From Undibacterium sp. CCC3.4 (GTDB lineage Bacteria; Pseudomonadota; Gammaproteobacteria; Burkholderiales; Burkholderiaceae_D), in NCBI RefSeq assembly GCF_034347425.1, contig NZ_CP133779.1, forward strand, positions 1,550,001 to 1,614,000: a stretch of 64,000 nt of DNA. The letters run 5' to 3'. Position numbers and translations under genes: made by a program. A model generated the notes under the pieces. That model saw nothing but the letters and a program-made list of their open reading frames with translations, had not been told where the DNA came from and ran no database searches. Below are positions 58,473 through 64,000 of the stretch, in pieces (within the stretch, counting starts at the first letter, position 1; every line of letters begins with the position of its first letter).

Positions 58473-58830
58473 GGTTTGAAACCCCGGCCTTCAGAGGCTG
58501 TCGCAAAAGGGTAGTGAGTCGGTATCATTACCCTGACTGGTGGCCACGTCATTCCTGCGCGCTTTTGGCAGGAACCCAGCGGCGTTCGTGGTTAACTGAA
58601 AATGCCAGAAATTGTGGCATTTTCAGTGTAAAAAACGACACTAGGTTCCCGCCAAAAGCACGCGGGAATGACGAGGTATACGGTGTTTCAGGTGTAAAAA
58701 AGCGTCCATCAGGCTTTTGCGACAGCCTCTTTTGGCCGGTGAGCGACGAAGGAGCGACGCGATGGGAGGGGATGCAAACCCCTTCCAGAGTCTTTTCCAT
58801 CGTCGCTTGCGACGATCCATTAAGTTGTTC
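58457..58830 (+). repeat. Composite repeat, copy C (forward core)
   Basis: About 374 bp: left shoulder to 58493, core 58494-58729 between a perfect 16-bp inverted repeat (GAGGCTGTCGCAAAAG / CTTTTGCGACAGCCTC), right shoulder to 58830. The core has the same orientation as copy A and is opposite to copy B. It holds a nested hairpin: outer arms GTCATTCC.../...GGAATGAC of about 30 bp and an inner 12-bp stem CTGAAAATGCCA/TGGCATTTTCAG. The left shoulder overlaps the last 16 bases of the oxidoreductase gene. Confidence 0.92.
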
Positions 58831-58887
58831 GCCCCGGTTGCAACGCAACACCGCATTCCCGCTCCTGACACGGCATTGTGCCTTACA

Positions 58888-60390
58888 ATGCCAGCCACAC
58901 CACAGGAGCCTGCTTTGTTCACCCTCAAACAAAAATTCGCCGCCATACCGAGCGGTTCGGCCGCACTGTTTTTCATTCAAATTTTTGCCACGCTCGGTTT
59001 TGCCGTACTGTATTCGACCTTGGTCTTGTATGCCACCAGCAAACTGCATTTCAGTATCAAAGAGGCCACGGCCATCATGGGGGTGTTCGGTGCCTTCAAT
59101 TATGGCTTGCATTTGTTTGGCGGTTACCTCGGCGGGCGATTGATCAGTAACCGTAATCTGTTCATCGGCGGCATGCTCTTGCAAGTGTTGGGCTGCGCCT
59201 GTATCTCCGGTGGCAGCGTGGCCCAGTTGTATTGGGGTTTGGCTTTGTTTTTGACCGGCAGCGGGCTCAACGTCACCTGTATCAATATGATGCTCACGCA
59301 ACGCTTCGCGCCTGAGGATGAGCGTCGCGAGAGTGCTTTTTTGTGGAATTACGCCGGCATGAATCTCGGCTTTTTCATCGGCTTTTCCGCCGCCGGCTAT
59401 TACCAGCTTGAGCAGGATTACGCCAGCCTGTTCATCTTTGCCACGCTCGGCAATTTTGTGGCCATCGTGTTGGCAGCACTGAATTGGAACACGCTGGCTG
59501 ACCGTAACACGCCCTTAAGCGCGCTCAAACCGGCGCAGTTTCGGAAAAACTTGGCGCTCGGTTTGGCCGTCTTGATCGGTTTGGTGCCGGTGGTGTTTTA
59601 CCTGCTGCATCAAGCCGAATCGACCGAGCAAATCATCCTCTGGATCGGTGGCGCAGTCGGCCTGGCATTGGCGGCCTTGACCTTGCTGCATCGCGAGCGC
59701 CGCGAACGGCGCAATATGACGGCCTACCTGATGCTGACGCTCGGTTCCTTGGTGTTCTGGACTTTGTATCAGATGGCCCCTACTGGTTTGCAATTGTTTG
59801 CCGATAAAAATGTCGATCGCCTGGTGTGGGGCGTAGAAATTGCGCCGCAATGGATACAGAACATCAACGCCTTTGTGATTATGATAGGCGGACCCTTGCT
59901 GGCGATCTGGTTCAAACATCTGCGCGCACGCGCTTGGAAGCTCGATGTGCCGCTACAATTTGCGCTGGCGCTGCTGCTCATTGGCGGCGGCTTTTTAGTG
60001 CTGCCGCTGGGAATCTGGCTGGCCCCGGCCGATGGCATGGTGGCATTCAAGTGGCTGTTCATCAGTTATATCTTGCAAAGCCTTGGTGAGTTGCTGATTT
60101 CACCAGTCGGCTATGCCATGATAGGGCGCTTGGCACCGACCAAATATCAAGGAGTAATGATGGGAACGTGGATGTTGGTCACCGGCGAGGCCTCGATTCT
60201 GGCCAGTTATTTTTCCGGTATGGTGCCCGATCCTGCCGCCGGCGGGGCCGTCAGCAGTAATCCGGTTTACAGCCAGGTGTTCGGCATGCTCGGCTGGGGC
60301 AGTGTCGGGGTCGGGCTCTTGCTGGTAGTTTTGATTCCATTTTTACGCACACTCATCAGCAGTGGTCCTAGCGATGAGGCCACAGCATGA
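58888..60390 (+). CDS. POT/PTR family proton-dependent peptide transporter
   Basis: A 500-residue major-facilitator protein starting MPATPQEPALFTLKQKFAAI at ATG 58888; the frame runs back into repeat copy C but without homologous sequence. There are about 12-14 membrane segments and POT-type features: VLYSTLVLYATSKLHFSIKE, GAFNYGLHLFGGYLGGRLIS, GSGLNVTCINMMLTQRF and YILQSLGELLISPVGYAMIG. The last is the family's GExxxxPxG-type motif. It probably imports di- and tripeptides. The stop overlaps the next gene (ATGA). Confidence 0.9.
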   Translation: MPATPQEPALFTLKQKFAAIPSGSAALFFIQIFATLGFAVLYSTLVLYATSKLHFSIKEATAIMGVFGAFNYGLHLFGGYLGGRLISNRNLFIGGMLLQVLGCACISGGSVAQLYWGLALFLTGSGLNVTCINMMLTQRFAPEDERRESAFLWNYAGMNLGFFIGFSAAGYYQLEQDYASLFIFATLGNFVAIVLAALNWNTLADRNTPLSALKPAQFRKNLALGLAVLIGLVPVVFYLLHQAESTEQIILWIGGAVGLALAALTLLHRERRERRNMTAYLMLTLGSLVFWTLYQMAPTGLQLFADKNVDRLVWGVEIAPQWIQNINAFVIMIGGPLLAIWFKHLRARAWKLDVPLQFALALLLIGGGFLVLPLGIWLAPADGMVAFKWLFISYILQSLGELLISPVGYAMIGRLAPTKYQGVMMGTWMLVTGEASILASYFSGMVPDPAAGGAVSSNPVYSQVFGMLGWGSVGVGLLLVVLIPFLRTLISSGPSDEATA

Positions 60391-60764
60391 AGCCGCCAGG
60401 GCTGATCATGGCAGCGGCCATCAATCTGTTCCTGGCCGTGGCAGCCGGGGCTTTCGGTGCGCACGGATTGAAAACAGTATTGAGCCTGGAGATGCTGGCG
60501 ATCTGGCAAACCGCCGTGCATTATCAAATGATCCATGCCCTCGGCCTGCTCGCCATCGCCATGCTGGGCCAGCACGCCGATGCGCGCTGGCTGGCGCGTG
60601 CCGCCATCGCGTTCTTGCTCGGTATGGTGATTTTCAGCGGCAGCTTGTATCTGCTGGCGCTGTCTGGCTTGCGCTGGCTCGGTGCCATCACGCCGCTGGG
60701 CGGGCTGGCATTCCTGGCTGGCTGGGCCATGTTGGCTTGGGCCGCTTGGCTGCAGCGGCGCTGA
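60387..60764 (+). CDS. DUF423 membrane protein
   Basis: A 125-residue protein with four membrane segments and the family stretches AVAAGAFGAHGLK, WQTAVHYQMIHALGLLAIAML and PLGGLAFLAGWAML. DUF423 (YgdD-like) proteins have no known function. Coupled to the POT transporter by an ATGA overlap. Confidence 0.88.
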   Translation: MKPPGLIMAAAINLFLAVAAGAFGAHGLKTVLSLEMLAIWQTAVHYQMIHALGLLAIAMLGQHADARWLARAAIAFLLGMVIFSGSLYLLALSGLRWLGAITPLGGLAFLAGWAMLAWAAWLQRR

Positions 60765-60810
60765 AACCTGGTACCAGCGCATTTTGAATGCGCTGGCCCG
60801 ACGCAGTGCT

Positions 60811-61422
60811 TTATTCGCCGTTTTTAGCCACGGCGCGCTGATAAGCCGGACGTGCTTCGATCATGTCGACGAAGCGGCTCAGGTTAGGAAACGCCTCGCG
60901 CCCGCCATTGCGCACCCCGAGTTGCGCCACAAATGATAACTGCACGTCGGCACCGCTGAGTTCTTGGCCGACGAAGAAGTCGCGCCCGTTCAGTTCGGCA
61001 TCGAGATAACCGAGGTGATTGGCGATTTCGCTGTGGATGCGCGGATGCAGCGGTGCGCCGGCTGCGCCGAGACGACCTACATACAATTTCAATAATAAAG
61101 GCAGCATGGCCGAGCCTTCGGCATAGTGCATGAATTGCACATAGCGATAGTAATCCGGTGTGCCGGCCGCGGGGACGAAGCGCCCTTGGCCGTATTGCGT
61201 GATCAAGTAGTCGAGAATCGCACCCGACTCGATCAGTACCATGTCTTGATCGCGTAATACCGGCGCTTTGCCGAGTGGATGGATCAGTTTCAGTTCTGGC
61301 GGTGCCAAGCGCGTGCTCGGGTCGCGGTCATAACTGATTACTGTGTAATCGAGCCCCAATTCTTCTAACATCCAAGTGATACGGCGTGAACGCGATTCTT
61401 TGAGGTGGTGGACTTCTATCAT
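60811..61422 (-). CDS. Glutathione S-transferase family protein
   Basis: A 203-residue GST with a thioredoxin-like N-terminal domain (MIEVHHLKESRSRRITWMLE, HPLGKAPVLRDQDMVLIESG) and an all-helical C-terminal domain (GQELSGADVQLSFVAQLG). It is distinct from the GST at 34848. Substrate unknown; it is convergent with DUF423, and a featureless 258-bp region separates it from the CoA-transferase gene. Confidence 0.9.
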   Translation of the reverse strand: MIEVHHLKESRSRRITWMLEELGLDYTVISYDRDPSTRLAPPELKLIHPLGKAPVLRDQDMVLIESGAILDYLITQYGQGRFVPAAGTPDYYRYVQFMHYAEGSAMLPLLLKLYVGRLGAAGAPLHPRIHSEIANHLGYLDAELNGRDFFVGQELSGADVQLSFVAQLGVRNGGREAFPNLSRFVDMIEARPAYQRAVAKNGE

Positions 61423-61680
61423 GGCAGACCCGTGAATGTGATGGTTGGAGCCTCATTATGCCTAAATTCGCACAAGCGTGCTGTTTCGCCCGAAAGCGCT
61501 TCGATTCCTCACCTCGTCATGTTCGTGTAAGTTCCTACGGTGATGATCAAGCCTGCAGACGGGGGCGCTGGGCACGATGCTGAGAGACTGTCGTTGGCAT
61601 GACAGTTTCTTAGGCTGCCAAGTACTACCATCACGGCAGATGGAGACTCTGATACAAAAAAAATAGAAAGTGTGGATGAC

Positions 61681-62979
61681 ATGACAGTACAGGATGTATA
61701 CCGACAAAAATTGACTTCCGCCGAACAGGCTTTGGATTTGCTGCGCGATGGTGATTACATCGTCGTGCCAACCGGCGTCGGTGAGCCGCCGAGCTTGTTG
61801 AATGCCTTGTCGGCCCAGCGCCGGCGCTTTCATGGCGTGACGGTGGCGCAGATTCTGGCAGTTCGCAAATACGGCTATTTCGACCCGGAAACGACGCAGC
61901 ATGTGCGGCATCTGTCGTATTTTTTCGGGGCTGCCTCGCGCGCCGGTGGGCAGTCGGGCCAAATCGATTTCGCCCCCAGTTATTTTTCCGAAATGCCGAT
62001 GCTGTTCGAGCGCGGTTTGTTCCGTTCGGATGTGGTGTTTACCATGGCTTCGCCGATGGATGAACACGGTTATTTCTCGCTCAGCCTGGCTACCGATTAC
62101 ACCATGGCAGCGATCGCCAAGGCGCGTGCGGTGGTGATTGAAGTGAATCCGAATGTGCCGTTTGCGCACGGTAATTGCCACTTACATATTTCTCAGGTCA
62201 CCGCGCTGGTGGAAAATGATGAAGCCGTGACCGAAGTCGGTTTGCCGAAGATCGGACCGGTGCAGCAAGCGATAGGCAAATATGTCGCCGATATGATAGA
62301 CGATGGCTCGACCCTGCAAATCGGTTACGGCGGTATTCCCGATGCCGTCGTCACCCAGCTGGTGCATAAACACGATCTCGGCATTCATACCGAAATGATC
62401 GGTGACGGTATTTTGACCTTGTTTGAAAGCGGTGCCGTCACCAATCGGAAGAAAAATTATTTGCCGGGAAAAATGATCGCCACGTTTGCGCTCGGTTCGA
62501 AAAAACTGTATCAATTTTTGCACCGTAATCCGGCAATAGAAATGCATCCGGTCGATTACACCAATGATCCGTATCTGGCGGCAAAAAACGATAATCTGGT
62601 CGGTATCAATGCGACTTTGCAGATCGATTTGCTCGGCCAATGCGGTTCCGAAAGTCTCGGACATTTGCCGTATTCCGGCACCGGTGGGCAGGTCGATTTC
62701 GTCCGCGCCGCGAACCGTTCGCGTGGTGGTAAGGCTTTCATCGTCTTGCCAGCCACTGCCAAAGACAACAGCATCACACGCATCGTGCCGACGCTGACGG
62801 CTGGCACCCATGTCACGACCGGTAAAAACGACATCAATTACGTCGTCACCGAATTCGGTGTAGCGCAATTGCGTGGCAAATCGGCCAAGCAGCGGGCGGC
62901 CGAAATGATCGGCATTGCCCATCCTGACTTCCGCGCCGAATTGCGGCGCGAAGCGCAACGGCTGCATTTGCTTGACTGA
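61681..62979 (+). CDS. Acetyl-CoA hydrolase/transferase family protein
   Basis: A 432-residue family I CoA-transferase of the Cat2 / 4-hydroxybutyrate CoA-transferase group. Marks are GDYIVVPTGVGEPPSLLNAL, VEVNPNVPFAHG-type IEVNPNVPF, TLQIGYGGIPDAVV, GIHTEMIGDGILTL and YSGTGGQVDFVRAANRS; the Glu in the TEMIGDG region is the expected acyl-CoA acceptor. I chose ATG 61681; a GTG at 61672 is possible. Likely substrates are short-chain acids; the neighbourhood gives no further clue. Confidence 0.88.
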   Translation: MTVQDVYRQKLTSAEQALDLLRDGDYIVVPTGVGEPPSLLNALSAQRRRFHGVTVAQILAVRKYGYFDPETTQHVRHLSYFFGAASRAGGQSGQIDFAPSYFSEMPMLFERGLFRSDVVFTMASPMDEHGYFSLSLATDYTMAAIAKARAVVIEVNPNVPFAHGNCHLHISQVTALVENDEAVTEVGLPKIGPVQQAIGKYVADMIDDGSTLQIGYGGIPDAVVTQLVHKHDLGIHTEMIGDGILTLFESGAVTNRKKNYLPGKMIATFALGSKKLYQFLHRNPAIEMHPVDYTNDPYLAAKNDNLVGINATLQIDLLGQCGSESLGHLPYSGTGGQVDFVRAANRSRGGKAFIVLPATAKDNSITRIVPTLTAGTHVTTGKNDINYVVTEFGVAQLRGKSAKQRAAEMIGIAHPDFRAELRREAQRLHLLD

Positions 62980-63054
62980 GGCGGCAGGATAACAACAGGA
63001 AAAATTATAAAACGTGCAATAATATCGAACTTCAACACTTCGTTACCAAAGCCG

Positions 63055-63252
63055 ATGAAATCATTTTTCCTGCTGGTCTTGTTGTTGTCCGGCGTCGCGC
63101 ATGCCGACACACCCGTATTCAAATGTACTGTTAACGGCAGCGTGGTGTGGTCTGACAGCCCGTGCGCCGGCAATGGCAAGGTGGTAAAGGTGAAGAATCT
63201 ACCTGCAACGCCGCGCAAGCCGGGTGCGACGCCGAGTGTGCCGGCGCGCTGA
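63055..63252 (+). CDS. Small secreted DUF4124-like protein
   Basis: A 65-residue protein with a signal peptide (MKSFFLLVLLLSGVAHA) and a short DUF4124-like core VFKCTVNGSVVWSDSPCAGN with two cysteines, likely disulfide-bonded in the periplasm. The tail is proline-rich. Function unknown. Confidence 0.78.
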   Translation: MKSFFLLVLLLSGVAHADTPVFKCTVNGSVVWSDSPCAGNGKVVKVKNLPATPRKPGATPSVPAR

Positions 63253-63335
63253 TCAGCGCCATGCCATATACACATCGGTGAGCAATCGGTCGATGCCGTA
63301 TCGCGTGGCTGATGGAGATATTTTCTTACAGACGT

Positions 63336-63359
63336 AAAAAAGCCCACCATAGGGTGGGC
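63336..63359 (-). terminator. Minus-strand rho-independent terminator
   Basis: Reading the minus strand: GCCCACC, loop CTAT, GGTGGGC, then TTTTTT (plus-strand A run at 63336-63341). It lies about 500 bp past the cold-shock stop, so either that transcript is very long or a separate minus-strand RNA ends here. Confidence 0.75.
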
Positions 63360-63389
63360 GATCCATTCATTACGTCGACTCGTGGGCAA

Positions 63390-63758
63390 CCCATGCTATC
63401 TGCTTGGTGTCGCCGACTGGTGCCGGCCCGTGCTATCTGCGCGGTGCTGGCGGTGAGTCGTCTGTTCCTGTCAATGTCAGCGTAAGCGCTTGACAGAGTT
63501 AAAACGAATGAGAACCTTCACAATACCCATTCCGCTACGGTCTGTGCACCGTCAGGCGGGCGCGGACTGGGGGGAAGGGCAGCACGAATTGCTTCAAACA
63601 TCGACTACGCCATTTCCCGGTTTCCCATGCTATCTGCGTGGTGTCACCGGCCGGTGAGAATCGATGGTGCATCAGTATGCCGCGTGAGCGCGTAGTACCG
63701 ACTTGTGAAGGGGGCGTCACCGATGGAATTTGTATACCGTGTTGCCCATGCTATCTGC
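63390..63758. repeat. Four irregularly spaced copies of the motif CCCATGCTATCTGC
   Basis: The 13-bp CCATGCTATCTGC lies at 63391-63403, 63625-63637 and 63746-63758, and with one change (CCGTGCTATCTGC) at 63428-63440. Copies 1 and 3 share a further TGGTGTC-C-CCG stretch. Start-to-start distances are 37, 197 and 121 bp, too irregular for a CRISPR. On the minus strand the motif reads GCAGATAGCATGGG. Confidence 0.8.
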
Positions 63759-63821
63759 ATAGTGCAAGCAGGCTTGATTGCTCAAACAAAAACCATCATG
63801 GCGACAATGGCTAGTTGATCT

Positions 63822-63847
63822 ATGCCAATGCCCTGGGGCCTTGGCAT
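63822..63847 (-). other. Stem-loop just downstream of the cold-shock gene
   Basis: ATGCCAA (63822-63828) and TTGGCAT (63841-63847) form a 7-bp stem with a partly paired GC-rich interior, 7 bp after the cold-shock stop on the minus strand. No T run follows, so it may stabilise or process the mRNA rather than terminate it. Confidence 0.4.
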
Positions 63848-63853
63848 CAACAA

Positions 63854-64000
63854 TTACGCCAGAACTTGAATGTTTGCAGCTTTGTCGCCTTTAGGACCAG
63901 AAGTGCGTTCGAAAGAAACGCGCTGGTTTTCGCTCAAGCTTTTGAAGCCGCTCGATTGTATGTCTTGAAAGTGGGCGAACAAGTCAGCGCCACCTGCATC
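63854..64000 (-). CDS. Cold-shock protein (CspA family), 5' partial
   Basis: The window ends inside this gene; only the last 48 residues are present. They read DLFAHFQDIQSSGFKSLSEN and QRVSFERTSGPKGDKAANIQ, the RNP2-containing second half of a single cold-shock domain ending IQVLA. It should be an RNA/ssDNA-binding chaperone of about 67-70 residues. The start lies beyond position 64000. Confidence 0.93.
   Translation of the reverse strand, partial: DAGGADLFAHFQDIQSSGFKSLSENQRVSFERTSGPKGDKAANIQVLA

Larger units (their letters stand above)
63253..63853. other. Non-coding region downstream of the cold-shock gene
   Basis: About 600 bp without a credible long gene. It holds a minus-strand terminator, four copies of a 13-14 bp motif and a hairpin next to the cold-shock gene, each listed separately. 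The rest shows no recognised element. Confidence 0.5.

Noticed and set aside
63390..63758. CRISPR array in the four-motif region
   Set aside because: Spacing is irregular (37, 197, 121 bp), the repeat is only 13-14 bp and no cas gene is seen.

Overview
The window looks like an ordinary chromosomal segment of a betaproteobacterium of the order Burkholderiales, most likely Oxalobacteraceae or a close relative. This rests on gene content and order: gatCAB beside mreBCD-mrdA-rodA-rlpA, rsmI/yraN-diaA-dolP, argB-HAD phosphatase-slmA, gpmA-envC-ctpA-moeB, secB-gpsA, hslVU, dksA-COG0523-zur and xerC-DUF484-dapF, plus a fused PabB-PabC. Composition is moderately GC-rich, except that roughly the first 3 kb (two glycosyltransferases) is clearly more AT-rich. 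I saw no tRNA, rRNA, CRISPR array, prophage or intact transposase gene.

Layout. 1-3 kb: end of a surface-glycan cluster. 3-8 kb (minus strand): gatC-gatA-secreted protein-gatB, then pyrE. 8-15 kb (plus): the elongasome operon mreBCD-mrdA-rodA and rlpA. 15-20 kb: rsmI divergent from yraN-diaA-dolP, then a lemA/M48 protease pair. 20-22.3 kb (minus): ECF sigma, zinc-finger anti-sigma, a CWC cysteine-rich protein, folE and a BLUF photoreceptor. 22.4-29 kb: argB, a HAD phosphatase, slmA, an Mpo1-like protein, a degenerate GGDEF protein and pabBC. 29-34 kb: a branched-chain amino-acid type ABC transporter with a LivM-LivG fusion. 34-40 kb (minus): SpeE-like protein, GST, moeB, ctpA, envC, gpmA. 40-43 kb (plus): rhodanese, grxC, secB, SH3 protein, gpsA. 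43-46.5 kb (minus): a STAS protein, hslV, hslU. 47-54.4 kb (minus): an MCP gene broken by an in-frame stop, dapF, DUF484, xerC, zur, a COG0523 GTPase and dksA. 54.9-64 kb: a fused indolepyruvate:ferredoxin oxidoreductase, a POT transporter, DUF423, a GST, a CoA-transferase, a DUF4124 protein and the 3' end of a cold-shock gene.

The most unusual content is non-coding. A composite repeat of about 375-400 bp occurs three times (24034, 46793, 58457), and a decayed core-like fragment lies near 3031. Its shoulders keep one orientation in all three copies. The roughly 235-bp core, bounded by 16-bp inverted repeats (GAGGCTGTCGCAAAAG), is inverted in the middle copy. The core is itself a nested giant hairpin. 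One copy supplies the last codons and stop of the oxidoreductase gene; another starts directly after the stop of the HAD gene. A second unexplained signal is a 13-14 bp motif (CCCATGCTATCTGC) present four times in the roughly 600-bp non-coding stretch downstream of the cold-shock gene, which ends in a minus-strand terminator.
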